Notes: generated from the sequence alone by a model not told the origin. DNA of 64,000 nt from Austropuccinia psidii (GCA_023105745.1 JALGQZ010000015.1:441501-505500); one strand, 5' to 3'. Positions 12,921-24,292 are shown, counted from the first letter of the stretch. Numbers and translations: made by a program.

Positions 12921-14258
12921 ATGCCCATCCAGCACTCACCTCCTGTAAGGCAGACAAGACCTCAGGCCAGAACTCAAGCTGTTCTCACTCCAACTCCAAG
13001 GGCTCCTCTGGATGGCACCCCAGCAGTTTCTCAACTGAGGGCCAAATTGGACAGAGGACCCACTTTCGAAGGAGCAGCACTGTCCAGAAAGGAAGGAAGA
13101 TGGCCCAGAAGAACAAGTTCATTCTCAGGAGTAGTTGGCGGATTTCCAGGAACTTCAAGAACTATTTTCAAGGGTCCAGGTGAAGATGGTGAAGAGGAGG
13201 AGGAGAATTCTGTGGAAGAGGAAGGGTCTGATGGTACTGAAGGTGTCCCTGCTCTGGTGGAGGCATCCCAAGGTACTGGAGGGCCAGCTCTAGGCCAGTC
13301 TAATCAGCCTGTCTCTCATCACTCTGAACCATCTTTATTGGCCATTACGCAGCAAATGACTCATATTATGGCCAATCTTCAAGAAGCTTCATCCTCTGAA
13401 GCATCAAGACCACCAGCCTTCAACACTCCATCTATGAAGGCACCTGAATGCTTTGATGGGACTCAGCCCTTCAAAGTTAGAAGCTTTATTCAGTCTTGTC
13501 AATTGATTTTTCATAATGATCCGGCAAACTCTGCTCAAGACAGAAAGAAGGTCCTTTATGCCACTTCATTTCTTATTCGCAGGGCTGCAAAATTGATTGA
13601 GCCTTATCTTTACAATCTCACCAATCAAGATCCAAATTACCTTCTCAATTAATGGAAATTATTTGAATCTCAACTCTTCACCTTATTCGGCGACCCAAAT
13701 GAAGTCACAAAAGCTGAAGCAGAATTGGATTCTTTAAGAATGAAAGAAGGTGGGCATGTATCTTCATACATTGCTGAGTTCAGAAGTCTTGTCTCAAGAA
13801 TTGGAGATTGGGTTGAAAGAGCTCTTATCCATCATTTCAGGAAGGGGTTTCCATCCAGGATTTTGGATCAATTGGCCTCCCATCCTTCAAGAATTGACCC
13901 TCTTCAAGACTTAATGGATATTACCCTGGAGCTTGATACCAGGTACCATGAGAGGCAAAATGAAAAGAGTCATTATCAAGAGAAGAAGCCAGAAGCCTCA
14001 AAGTCAAGTTCTTCTCATCATCAAAATTGTTCAAGTTCAAGTCATAAGAAGAAGAAGAATTATCAGAAGAGGGACAAGCCCCATTCTTCTTTATTGAATA
14101 AAGATTTAAAGCTCATGAGCTCTGAAAAAGAAAGAAGAATCAAAGAGGGTCTATGTACTTATTGTGGTGGGAAGCATAGTCTTGAGTCCTGTTTCAAAAG
14201 GCCTCAAAACAAGCTTACCCAACCGTCATGCAAATTTCCCTGCCAGGGAAAATCCTGA
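12921..14258 (+). pseudogene. Family B2 Gag (one in-frame stop)
   Basis: Structural protein of the virus-like particle, about 445 codons. It starts at ATG 12,921 (MPIQHSPPVRQTR). A Pro/Ser/Glu-rich N-terminal third is followed by the Gypsy capsid-like core (APECFDGTQPFKVRSFIQ, IFHNDP, DRKKVLYATSF), then LFGDPNEVTKAE and a Lys/Ser-rich linker. A zinc-knuckle-like motif C-x2-C-x3-H-x4-C lies at 14,154-14,192, one residue shorter than the usual CCHC spacing. A single TAA at 13,650-13,652 splits an otherwise continuous frame. Confidence 0.8.
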
Positions 14259-14397
14259 GTGAAGATAATGTTGTATTCAATGGTCTTCACTGTTTTCAAT
14301 CCAGAGCACAATTGTGCATTCTGAATACTGGTGTCAAAAATTCCTTAAATTTTTTGTTTCTTCTTCTCTCTCTGATATGTTTTACAGTATTCTCATT

Positions 14398-15066
14398 GAT
14401 TCTGGTGCTACCAACTAATTTATTGCAAAGCAGTTTGCTCACAAGTATTCTTTGACCATGTCAGAACTCCCAGAGAAGATTCCCCTTATCATTCTTGACT
14501 TCTCAGAGTCTCCTTCCTTCTTTGTGACTGACCATACTAAATATATGGTTGAGCTCCCTTCCTTCCCAAGCTTTGAATGGGACTTTTTAGTCATTGATAC
14601 TCCCAAGGGAGAAGACCTCATCTTGGGCTTTGACTTTCTCAGTCATTTTAATCCATATATTTATTGGAGGCAAGGATTGATCACCTTTAATTCTGATCAT
14701 AAGGACTATTATAATCCTTCAAAATCTTTCAGTAATGACTTTTCTTCTTCAAAATCATGTGCAACTCTGGTTGGTGATTCTAGAACACCATTGTTTCTAT
14801 CTTTTGTCCATATTCCTTCCCTTGATTCCCATCAGTCATTACTACCATCTAGAGATGAAGTCTTCAAAGAGATTCAAGATGTTGGAGAAGATAATTCTGT
14901 ATCTTCACTTCATCTTTTCTTTGGGAATATGGACCTTCCTCCTTCATCTTATAATGACTCCCTGGAGGGGTTTGGGATGAAGAGGAAGAGCCAAAAGAAA
15001 AAGAAACCGTGCTGGAGATTGTTCCTTCTGTTTATCACCAGTACTTGGATGTATTCTCCAAGGTAA
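14398..15066 (+). pseudogene. Family B2 protease and linker (broken)
   Basis: Aspartic protease with active site D-S-G-A at 14,398-14,409 (LIDSGATN). The expected second half is present (DFLVIDTPKGEDLILGFDFLSHFNP), which holds the flap and the ILG motif. A TAA at 14,416-14,418 follows the active site. The frame changes near 14,940-14,990 before the segment leading into reverse transcriptase (VYHQYLDVFSK). Confidence 0.75.
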
Positions 15067-15873
15067 AAGCAGAAAAGATTCCTCCCCAAAGCGCCTGTGA
15101 TCATCATAAAGAGCTGGAGGGGTCTCTACCTCCAGTTTGGGTAATCTACTCTTTATCAAACCAAGATTCAGATACACTCAGGGCCTACATTTAAGAGAAT
15201 TTAGAGAAAGGTTTCATCTGGCCAAGTTCCTCTTCAACAGGAGCACCTGTCCTCTTTGTCAAAAAGAAAGATGGTGGCCTCCATTTGTGTGTTGATTACC
15301 GCAAACTCAATGTTGTTACTAGGAAGAACAAGTATCCTGTTCCTCCTATGAATCAGCTTCTTACTGTTTTCAATGGTTCTTCTATCTTCTCAAAGATTGC
15401 TTTGCGTGGTGCATATAACCTGCTCACAATCAAGGAAGGTGATGAACATTTGACAGGTTTTGGAACTAAATATGGCAGCTATGAGTATTTGTTATGCCAT
15501 TTGGCCTCACCAATGCTCCTGCCTCTTTCCAAAACCTTGTCAAGAATATTTTTTATGATCTTCTTGTTATTTATGTTGTGGTTTATTTGGATGACATTAT
15601 GGTCTTTTCCAAATCTGAAGAAGAACATGTCACTCATGTGTCCACTGTTCTTTCCAGACTCAGAGCCAATACGCTCTTTGCTAAGGCCTCCAAGTGCCTG
15701 TTTCATGTTACTAGTGTAGAGTATTTGGGTTATGTTGTTTCTTCTGAAGGCCTCAAGATGGACCAAGCAAAAGTCCAGCAAATTGTCAATTGGCCACCTC
15801 CAAGAAATCTCAAGGCTCTTCAATCATTCCTTGGCTTTGCCAATTATTACCGCTGTTTCATCAAGAATTAGTC
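15009..15873 (+). pseudogene. Family B2 reverse transcriptase (broken)
   Basis: The entry segment (VYHQYLDVFSKVKAEKIPP) is followed by a TAA at 15,192, then [21 protein letters not shown], and after a frame change near 15,490 [13 protein letters not shown] and the catalytic Y-L-D-D at 15,584-15,595. The thumb segment ([27 protein letters not shown]) ends at a TAG near 15,870. It would copy element RNA to cDNA. Confidence 0.8.
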
Positions 15874-16432
15874 AAAGAAGATTAGTTCACTCACAAGTTT
15901 CCTCAAGAAAGATTCCCGTTTTCACCTCAATGAGGAAGCTCTCAGACAGTTTGATCAGCTCAAAGAGGCTTTCACCATTGCTCCAATCCTTTCTCACTTT
16001 GATCCTTCTCTACCCACCACTGTAGAGACTGATTCATCAGATTATGCCTTGGGTGCCGTACTGAATCAGATTTCTGACTCAGGAAAACATCCCATTGCAT
16101 TTGATAGCCATAAGCCTCTCCCAGCTGAGCTCAATCACGAGATTCATGACAAGGAACTCCTTGGGATAGTCTGGGCTCTCAAGCACTGGAGAGCCTTTCT
16201 CCTTTCTCTTTCATCCTCTTTTGAAGTACTCACCGATCATTCATCACTTCAATATTTTATGTCATCAAAGATTCTTACTCGCCGTCAAGCCCGCTGGGAC
16301 GAATTTCTTTCTGAATTCCATTTTTCAATCACCTACCGCCCTGGCCGCTTGGCTACCCTTCCAGATGCTTTATCACGTTGGACGACATTTACCCAGAGAG
16401 GGAGGAAGATTTCATCAGCAAGAATCCAATGA
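15874..16432 (+). pseudogene. Family B2 RNase H (broken)
   Basis: RNase H domain in the frame of the YLDD block: ETDSSDYALGAVLNQ, HPIAFDSHKP, KELLGIVWALKHWR, VLTDHSSLQYF and YRPGRLATLPDALSRW. The acidic catalytic positions typical of Gypsy RNase H (the D of ETDSSDYA, E of DKELL, D of TDHSS) can be seen. The frame is lost after about 16,380 and integrase continues in another frame. Confidence 0.75.
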
Positions 16433-16532
16433 ATTATTAAAAAATAATCAAGCAAGACGAAATTCAACCTCAAAATTCTTTGCAGTCAAGGTGGAAGCAT
16501 TTTCAAATTTGATTGAATAAATTCAGAAGGCA

Positions 16533-17693
16533 TTGTGGCAAGATTCTCAATATAGAAGTATCCTTCAATATTTGGGTAAAGGTAAATCTGTCCAAGATTA
16601 TTCTCTTGATTCCTCCTCCCAACTTCTCCTGTTCAAAGATCGGGTGGTGGTCCCAAATGACCCCACAATTCGACTCAGCCCACTTCAAAAAAGGCATGAC
16701 TCTTCTCTAGCTGGACACCCTGGCCAACAGAAGACTCTCAAACTTGTCGAGCAGAATTTTCACTGGCCTGGCATGACTCAATTTATCAAGGATTATGTAT
16801 CATCCTGTCAACAGTGTTCAAGAAACAAAAATATTCATCACAAGAAGTTTGGACTCCCCAAGCCTCTTCCAATTCCAAGTGGTCCTTGGTTTTTTCTTTC
16901 AATGGATTTCATCACTCAATTGCCACTGTCCAGTTCCTTTGACTCAATCCTTGTCATAGTGGACAAATTCTCAAAAATGGCAGTTTTTATTCCAACAATG
17001 TCTTTAATCACTTCACTAGATTTGGCCCATTTCTTCATCAAGAATATTTTCTCAAAGCATGGCCTTCCTTCAAGCATTGTTAGTGATAGAGGTTCTCTTT
17101 TTGTTTCTTCTTTTTTGACCAATCTTTTTCAGAAGCTCAAGATTTCAAGAGATCTGTCAACTGCTTACCATCCAGATACTGATGGACAGACACAGAGGGT
17201 AAATCAGATACTAGAACAGTAGTTTCGCATGTATATCAGTTTTCATCAAGATGATTGGAACACTTGGCTCCCTCTGGCTGAATTTTCCTACAATAAGTCT
17301 GACCACTCTTCAACAAAACAATCACCGTTTTTCACTTTTTATGGAAGAGATCCACATTTTGACTCAGTTCACATTTCTCAAGATACTCCTGCAGGAACAT
17401 TATCAACAAAAATCCAATCAGTACAGCAAGATGTCAAGAGAGAACTTGAAGATGCCATAAACAAGTTTAAGAGGTATGCAGATAAAAGTAGAGCAAGTCC
17501 ACCTGTTTTCAATCCTGGTGACATGGTATGGCTTTCCTCCAAGAACATCAAATCAACTTGACCCACCAAAAAACTGTGTGAAAGATAGTTGGGTCCTTTT
17601 CCAATCTTGAAGAAAGTCAGCACTCATTCCTACCACCTCAAGCTTCCATCTCAATGAAAATCCATCCACCCAGTCGTCCATATTTCACTCTTA
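16533..17693 (+). pseudogene. Family B2 integrase (broken)
   Basis: HHCC zinc motif: H in KRHDSSLAGH, then C-x2-C in SCQQCSRN. DDE core: D in SMDFITQLPL, D in VSDRGSLF, E in RVNQILEQ. A TAG at 17,220-17,222 follows the catalytic Glu and a TGA ends the C-terminal part at 17,559-17,561 (GDMVWLSSKNIKST), after which the integrase tail (LGPFPILKK-like) is readable with breaks. It would insert element cDNA into the host genome. Confidence 0.75.
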
Positions 17694-18148
17694 GAACCAG
17701 TCAAGAAATCAACAATCCCAAATAGGCATCAAGAGCCTCCTCCTCCAATAATGATTGAAGAAGAAGAGGAATGGGAAGTCTCTCAAATACTGGACTCAAA
17801 GCATAAGAGATGAAAATTAGGGTATTTAGTGGAATGAATAGGTTTCAGTCAAGAGTCAGAAAGATCCACTTGGGAACCAACTGAAAACCTCAATAATTGT
17901 CGCGAACTGGTTAAGGATTTTTATTCTTTATATCCTGACAAGCCAGGACCCAATTCGTCAAGAGCTTGATTTTTATGGTGCTTGGTGGGGAGAGGAATTA
18001 CCAAAAGTAAGTCCCACTCCTGGTATGCACCTTTAGGGGTATTCTACTCTTCTTTTTGTTGTAGGCATCACCTTGGCCACTCTGTGAGCACTTTGCAATT
18101 TTGGACACAGATATTTGGCATGGCTTTCAACATCGTTTCCAATCTTAT
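17694..18148 (+). pseudogene. Chromodomain, first decayed copy of a tandem duplication
   Basis: Bases from 17,694 repeat from 18,149 with an offset of 455. This first copy reads EEWEVSQILDSKHKR, then a stop, then GFSQESERSTWEPTENL with another stop, so the chromodomain is dead. It carries the 3' untranslated stretch with ggtggggagagga, which looks like an extra polypurine tract. In chromoviruses this domain binds histone marks and guides integration. Confidence 0.75.
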
Positions 18149-18424
18149 GAACCAGTCAAGACATCAACAATCCCAAATAGGCATCAAGAGCCTCCTCCTC
18201 CAATCCTCATTGAAGAAGAAAAGGAATGGGAATTCTCTCAAATACTGGATTCAAAGCTCAAGAGAGGAAAATTATGGTATGTGGTGGAATGGAAAGGTTT
18301 CAGTCAAGACCAAGAAAGATCCACTTGGGAATCAACCAAAAACCTCAAGAATTGTCCTGAACTGGTTAAGGATTTTTATTCTTTATATCCTGACAAGCCT
18401 GGGCCCAATTCTTCAAAAGCTTGA
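18101..18424 (+). CDS. Chromodomain segment, intact second copy
   Basis: An open segment of 107 codons. It has the chromodomain signature: EWEFSQILDSKLKRGKLWYVVEWKGF, quoted here only by its blocks WEFSQILDS, LWYVVEWKGF, STWES and NCPELVKDFYSLYP. The aromatic residues (Y/W of LWYVVEW and W of STW) of the methyl-lysine cage are kept. It is the 3' end of pol, separated from integrase by the duplication, so it is not expected to be translated as part of Pol here. The first codons come from duplicated 3' untranslated sequence. The start is uncertain. Confidence 0.6.
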   Translation: MDTDIWHGFQHRFQSYEPVKTSTIPNRHQEPPPPILIEEEKEWEFSQILDSKLKRGKLWYVVEWKGFSQDQERSTWESTKNLKNCPELVKDFYSLYPDKPGPNSSKA

Positions 18425-18604
18425 TTCATTATGGTGCTTGGTGGGGAGAGGAATTACCAAAAGTAAGTCCCACTTCTGGTATGCACCTTTAGGGGTATTC
18501 TACTCTTCTTTTTGTTTTAGGCATCACCTTGGCCACTCTGTGAGCACTTTGCAATTTTGGACACAGATCTTTGGCATGGCTTTCAACTTCATTACCAATC
18601 TTAT

Positions 18605-19227
18605 GGTCATTTTCACTTGGGATAATGTACCATTCACTTTTCAATTCATTTCCAAGACTTCACAATTCAAATTCATTCCTTCAACATTTTTGTTTTTATT
18701 TGTATGGCACTGGCAGGAGTGGTAACTACTAAACATAAGTTCCTCTCCTGGTGTGCACTTCCCTGAGGGGTCTAAAATCTTTTCAAAACATCACCTTGGC
18801 CACTTTGTGAGCACCTGGCATCAAATTTCTCTGTCCAGGTCCTTGGCCAATTTCAAAATCAGTTATCAAACTTTGTGATGAGGATTTGAACCTCCTCAAG
18901 TTTCAATTCATTTTTCTTTTCACTTTTCTCATTCTTTTATTTTCATTTTCATTCTTTATATCCAATTTTATTTTTATTGTCACTTTATCATATCAAAAAT
19001 TCATCGTAAAGAATATTCACTCATTACAACATCATCAATCATGAAGCCAATCTCAAAAGCAGATCAAGCAATTCCTGCATCATATGAAAGATTTTTGGTA
19101 TCAGTTATTAGTTATTTTCCTCTTAAAAGAACTTTCCTCTATCCCACTCTAAATCCTTTCCAATAGCCTCAACAGGCTTCACCTTGTATTGGTGCTCAGG
19201 AGCTCATCATTTCAAGGTGGGGGGTAC
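18605..19227 (+). other. Family B2 3' untranslated region
   Basis: No gene is seen. It contains the diverged third repeat mentioned at 18,702-18,810 and ends with the purine-rich tract ggtggggggtac that would prime plus-strand DNA synthesis next to the LTR at 19,228. Confidence 0.6.
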
Positions 19228-20536
19228 TGTCACAACCATGACAATGCACCTCCTTGGATCTCCATATGGCATATCAAGCCACAGTACATTTATGGCCAAT
19301 TAGCCATATCCATCACCAGTGGCCAAGATGGCCACGTCATCATCTTATGGACCATTATTGCCATTTGTCTTTTGGGACCTTCATGGCCCTTCACCTCAAT
19401 CCAGAAGCCATAGCAGCAATTTATGCCCAAATGGGTATTTCTGGTAATTTCCCTCAAAACCAGGGGAAATGGCCCAAATGGCTGTTTTTGTCAATTTCGG
19501 CTCATGATGCCCATTTTGCACATTTTCGCGCATTTTGCGCATTTTTGCACATTTGCGCCCTTTTGCACATTTTGCGCACTTTGCGCATTTGAGCATATTT
19601 GAAAATTTTGCACATTTTTGTGCACTTTGCGCATTTTACCCAATTTTGTGCACTTTAACGCAAAGTGTCCAAAAGACACTTTCCCGCCCTTTGGGCCAGT
19701 TTTTGGCTCAGAACCCAAAAGTGGCCAAAAGCCCCAAAGGACCCAGAAACACCTTTCCAAGCTCTGAAGCCATTCCATCCATCTTTTTCCCCTCTTTCTT
19801 TCCATCTCAATACCTTTGGACGTAATCTTCTTTCCATTGAACCAATATGCCAGAAATGATGTTATATATCATTGTGCATCATTTTTTAACAGAAATTCAA
19901 TGGTGGCAATATCAAATGGTCATTTAAAAATTCCAACATATCATGACGTCATCAAGGCACCCAATCATTCAGAGGACTCATCAAGGCTCTAGAGCAAGCG
20001 TTTCAGCGTCAAAGACCAATCACGCGATCAAGACGTCATTGGATAATTCCATTAACAGTATTCCTCTGATGAAATACTGTTCAACCATTCCCAAGTGATT
20101 AGAGAGGCAGTTCATTCATTCATTCATTCAATTGTCAAGTGTCAAAGCTCCACTCAATCCATCTTGGCAACCATATTCATTTCAATACAGTCTGGATCCA
20201 TCAAGAACTGTATTTCATTTTCAAGCATGGTAAATTCATTCAATTCAATTCAATTTCAATATTAGCCATCTGTATCCATTTTAAAAGCAATCAATACAGC
20301 CCAAGGATCAATACAGATCAGTTATCAGCCTGAAGAACTCAAGCTCCCTACTTTTCACATATACCGGCTACCCTTTCCCCAGTTAATTAATATATTTTGA
20401 TTTTATTTTATCCTTATTTATCTTATCATTTTGGTTAAGTGAATACTGATATTATCAAGTCAGTCATTTAGAACCTTTTCTCTTTTTCTTTCGTTGCCTG
20501 TCAATGGATATTTGGTGGTCATATCCTTACTAATTC
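19228..20536 (+). repeat. Family B2 3' LTR, truncated
   Basis: Starts TGTCACAACC and matches the 5' LTR. It ends abruptly at 20,536 where the family C LTR begins, so about 140 bases of its end are missing. Its U3 at 19,510-19,640 has an expanded array of TTTTGCGCA/TTTTGCACA words compared with the 5' LTR. Confidence 0.85.
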
Positions 20537-21976
20537 TGTCAGGATGAAACTATGATAAAGGTGTAAATAGGCTAAATACAACTTTAACTGTGTTTGTGAC
20601 ACGGTAAAAATGGTTTTAAAAAGATTTAAAAGGGCTTAAAGATAATTTAATTTAAGATTTAAAGGGCTTTACTATATATGATATAGTGGTGGTGAGCACT
20701 GTTGAAAGCCCTGGGTGAAGCTTTATCTGTTGGGTTACAATAATAAAAGACTACAATAATTAAGATTTATAATTATACCTTATTCTTAACCAAGAGTAAA
20801 ACTGTTTGTGAAAGTTTACTACGTAGTTTATTCAAGAGCAGGATGAGGAAACAATTCTGGCTGTGAAAAGCCTCCTTTTTATCCTGAAATGATGTGGAAA
20901 GGGTGCTAGACCTTTCCACGTAGAGCAGGTGAAGATTTTTTCACTCTCTAGCACTGGCCTGTGGTTTGGAAACAGCCTGTATAGCCTGTATTGGGCTCAG
21001 ATGTGGTTTTGAAACCACATCTGGGCAGTTTTCACCCATAGAGGGTGAAAATGTTCATCTGGGGACCTCACGGCCTGATTCTGACGTTTATGAGGCCTAG
21101 AATGCTGTACGGAACCTGTATGGGACCCCAGTATTGACTGACATATGAGGTATTGAAGTAAAAACAAGCTTCTTTGTCTATTTGGCACCTCATATTCATG
21201 GTTATGGGATATTATCCCATGGTAAGTCTGTATATGACAGCAGGTGGGAATCTGACCTTAAAACAGCCATAGCTTAGTCAATTCTTGAGATCTCAACCTC
21301 AAAATTGGTTTGGTGTGTAGCCCTGTATGTGCTCTACACAATGGTACCTCATTTGATATGGGTATCTTTAGATATGGCAAAGTTATCCCATGTACAAGAA
21401 TTTTGTACATTTGCGTGGTATAGGCAAAAAGCTGCTATGAGCTTGTTTGCCCCATAACTTTTGTTCTAGTTGAGCTATGGAGAAATGGATGACACCATCA
21501 GATAGCCCTGATTGTGCTCTTTCCAAAAATACCCCACTTCAAGTATCTCACACTAAAACTGTAGAAGTAGATGAGAGGTGAATGTTTTGTTCAGCCTTAT
21601 TTGGCCTGAAATTGACCATAACTCCAGTAATATTGGTGCTAGCTCAGTTTGTCTGGTACCATTGGATAGCCCTGGCCTAGCGCTTCATTTTGAGTACACA
21701 TTTGATGGGGTTAAGACTCACCTTCTAGATTTTAGATGAGAGGTGAAAATTAAGGTTTATGCTCAGCAATAACTTTGAGCAGGAATAACTTTGTTATTTC
21801 TTGTCCTATGGTGATGGGACTTATATTTTCAGAAAGAGGTGAGTTTTCTTTTTCTTTTGATACATTTTGAGCTGATTTGGCTCAGCTCCATGTTTTGGTG
21901 GTATCTTGGCTATACCATTGGTTTATTGTATTTTGGCTGTCATGCTTGTGCTCTGGTTTTGAGTCACAGGCTGACA
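20537..21976 (-). repeat. Family C LTR (3' LTR of a - strand element)
   Basis: Begins TGTCAGGATG and ends CTGACA, an inverted repeat typical of LTR ends. It is followed on the right by ataccctccctct, which on the - strand is a polypurine tract, and then by the reverse complement of the pol end, so the element runs on the - strand. It matches LTRs at 49,017, 57,274, 61,122 and, on the opposite strand, 62,514. Confidence 0.85.
20998..21023. promoter_or_regulatory. 26-base palindrome in family C LTR
   Basis: Perfect arms CAGATGTGGTTT and AAACCACATCTG with a two-base centre. The same sequence occurs at 49,468-49,493, 57,725-57,750 and 61,385-61,410. In the LTR at 49,017 it lies about 115 bases upstream of the TATA box in transcription direction. 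The outer ends are E-box like (CAGATG). A role as a dimeric regulator binding site is inference. Confidence 0.6.
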
Positions 21977-22000
21977 TACCCTCCCTCTAAAAAAGGCGCA

Positions 22001-22297
22001 TCATTGATGAGACTGTTCAGTCCTCCTAGAGGCTCTGAATCTCTCTAGATAAAGGTTCCCATCTGGTATGGCATCCTTTGCCAACCATTTGTCTTTATCA
22101 GCTGTTTGGTGCTTGAATCTGACTAAGTATTGTCTTTGATCCTTTCCATTAAGTCTGATCTTCCTGGCCCTGATGATCTTACTCACAGGTCCTGGGGAGT
22201 CCTCCACTTCCACTATATGAGGTGGTGTGGGGTTCTTCTTCCTGGAGGGGAATTTATCCTCCTCTGTTTGGAAGTATGGTTTGACCAAGCTTACTGG
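22001..22297 (-). pseudogene. Family C Pol C-terminus with chromodomain-like end (fragment)
   Basis: Reads PVSLVKPYFQTEEDKF, then VEVEDSPGPVSKIIRARKI and RQYLVRFKHQTADKDKWL, ending RFRASRRTEQSHQ. It matches the pol end at 50,472-50,780. It is cut at 22,298 by the family A LTR fragment, so integrase and the rest are missing. It would be the chromodomain-like tail of integrase. Confidence 0.8.
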
Positions 22298-23085
22298 TGT
22301 GAACCTTTGAGATATAACCACATACCCAAAAAGGTCACAAGAAATATAATAAGTACCTTAAAACTACAAAAAATACCATAAATTGGTATAAAACTTGGTT
22401 TAACTTCAGAAAACAATGAATAAGCGGGTGAAATAAATTATACCATTGCATTCCCCATGGTAAAATACACATATACCACTTTTATGGCATATCTGTAAAG
22501 TCAACATTTAATAAGCTATAAGTAATAATACCTTATAAAAAACACAAAGCCTTATTTATTTCAAAGACAAATGAAACAACATGTAAAATAAATGGTACCA
22601 TTGGATTCCCCATAAACATCCACACATAAAACAATTAATAAGCTAAGCTTCAAAATCAATACTTAAGGAATTAACCTGAATATATGCACTTTTTTGGTCA
22701 ATGCATATATTCAAGGATTTTAGCTAATATCTCTTGAATTATGCATGATAGAGTAATGAACCAAAAATAAAGTCATCACGTAATTAATATAGGAATACAG
22801 AAATGAAGTTTATTTCACAAGCTATAAACAAGTTTAAAATCTGTAAAGAATTATTGATTAAAATCAACAGAGCTGTTGACCACTTTGTTGTGAAAGTGGT
22901 CCAAACTTAAAAAAAAGTAGACAGTTGGATTCTACTAGTTCATTCGTGAAGAATGATGTATTTTTTATTATAATATTCAAGGTATAACCCCTTGAAATCA
23001 TAGTTTAAAGCTTAAAATATTAAATTTCGACAGAAAAGATGAGTTACAAGAAAAATCATCAAAAATAGAGTTTTGATGATGTAAA
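22298..23085 (+). repeat. Family A LTR fragment
   Basis: Begins TGTGAACC and aligns with 4,025 to about 4,830 of the family A 3' LTR. It stops at 23,085 (tttgatgatgtaa), after which unrelated sequence follows. It inserted into, or recombined with, the family C pol end at 22,297. Confidence 0.8.
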
Positions 23086-23235
23086 AGGTGGCCAAAATGT
23101 GGGTGCACCAATATGACTGCTGGATCTTCAGCAAGGTACAAAACCTTTGGTGGAACAAGGTTGACATTAGCATATCCGAAATTGGGTGGGTTGTAGCAAC
23201 TTATTGTGGAGGGCATATTAGAGGCATGCAGTCAT

Positions 23236-23257
23236 GTTCGCTGGTGTGACAGCGAAC
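23236..23257. repeat. 22-base palindrome, site 1
   Basis: Arms GTTCGCTGGTG and TGACAGCGAAC: the outer eight bases (GTTCGCTG/CAGCGAAC) pair perfectly. It is flanked by T and A as at the other four sites. Confidence 0.65.
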
Positions 23258-23347
23258 AATGAGCGTATCCTCCCCAGGTTGATTGGTCACAGGGACCTAC
23301 TGGGCAATCTCACTGTGGGGATGTTTGTGTGTGGGCGGGTGAGATAT

Positions 23348-23369
23348 GTTCGGTGGCATGCCAGCAAAC
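23348..23369. repeat. 22-base palindrome, site 2
   Basis: Arms GTTCGGTGGCA and TGCCAGCAAAC. The centre TGGCATGCCA is a perfect palindrome. It lies 90 bases after site 1 and shares its outer GTTCG. Confidence 0.65.
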
Positions 23370-24292
23370 ATGACTTTGGTTTTGCCTGAAGTTTTTTGCT
23401 GACTGATGCCTACTGGGCTTCCAGGGGGGAATGTGTGGGATGATCAAAGGGGGCGCCAGCCGTGAGCCGTGATCCACATATACATTCACCCCTATTGTGT
23501 TTGAGGCGAGTACTAATCCACCAAGCTTGGCATCTGGGTCTTTGCCTCACGCGCGTACAAAACTCTGGCGAAAGAGGCCACCCACCCAAGGGAATTTTTG
23601 GCTGCAAGGCAGGTGCCACAGCTTGCGCGGGGCGTGTGAGAACGTGAAGAAAATGACTCGCGGTGGGAGATACCCACGCAAACATAGGCTGGGATTATTC
23701 TAATGTGGATGAGGCTCAAGCAAATCCACACTGATTGGCCTCAGGTTTCCATGCGCGAGCAGGTGAGCGTCTGCAGTCAAGCTGACCACCCAACCAAGAA
23801 ACTAGCCGGTCGGAACACTGGCAGTAAAATGTCTTCCAGTCGTGTAAAAGTTGCCTGTGTATGACCCGTTGGGGGGTGCATATGAAAGTGTGTGGCTGCC
23901 CAACAATGAGCACGCGCAAAGAACAAGCAGGGACAGTCATTGTTTGCCCCAACAATGGCATCGGATGGAATCCACTGTTTGTGTATGACCCAAATAAACA
24001 GTCATCCCACTATGACCCACTTACATTAACTTGGATTACATGCGCATCTGTGCCATAGTTAGGCAGAGCTGTCCAACAAGGTGCATCAAAGGGATGCAGG
24101 TGAGATATATGACTCGATGGCTTGACGTGATTGGATGTTACATCGTTGAACAACTTTTTCTCTGCCCCGCAGCATTCATTTACAAAGGTGTACTGTGTAC
24201 TACAGTGTTGGCTGTACAGATTAGGAAGGTGTAATACTACTTGAGCCTGCATGCATCTTCCGATTGTTTGCATATACATAGCTCATGTGCCA

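Larger units (their letters stand above)
17694..18604 (+). repeat. 455-base tandem duplication of chromodomain and 3' UTR
   Basis: Copies are 17,694-18,148 and 18,149-18,604. The junction shares the bases ccaatcttat at both copy ends, consistent with slippage or short-homology recombination. A third, more diverged partial copy of the 3' UTR portion (caccttggccact block) lies at about 18,702-18,810. Confidence 0.8.
10727..20536 (+). mobile_element. Family B2 Ty3/Gypsy chromovirus, near complete but degenerate
   Basis: It has a 5' LTR (10,727-12,171), leader, gag, protease, reverse transcriptase, RNase H, integrase, two chromodomain copies, a polypurine tract (ggtggggggtac, just before 19,228) and a 3' LTR that is cut at 20,536 by a family C element. 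The two LTRs are very similar over most of their length, which suggests a fairly recent insertion, while each coding segment has at least one stop or frame change. Confidence 0.85.
23086..24280. other. Accessory island start, no gene recognised
   Basis: Composition changes here to a higher GC content than the flanking retroelements. Short open frames on both strands have no recognisable domain. It holds two 22-base palindromes (23,236 and 23,348). Confidence 0.5.

Noticed and set aside
17982..18725. 247-codon frame over the duplicated chromodomain
   Set aside because: Repeats itself because of the 455-base duplication and is out of frame with the chromodomain.
20997..21188. 63-codon - strand frame repeated in every family C LTR
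   Set aside because: Spans the palindrome and the U3 upstream of the TATA box; recurrence follows from the LTR copies, with no domain.
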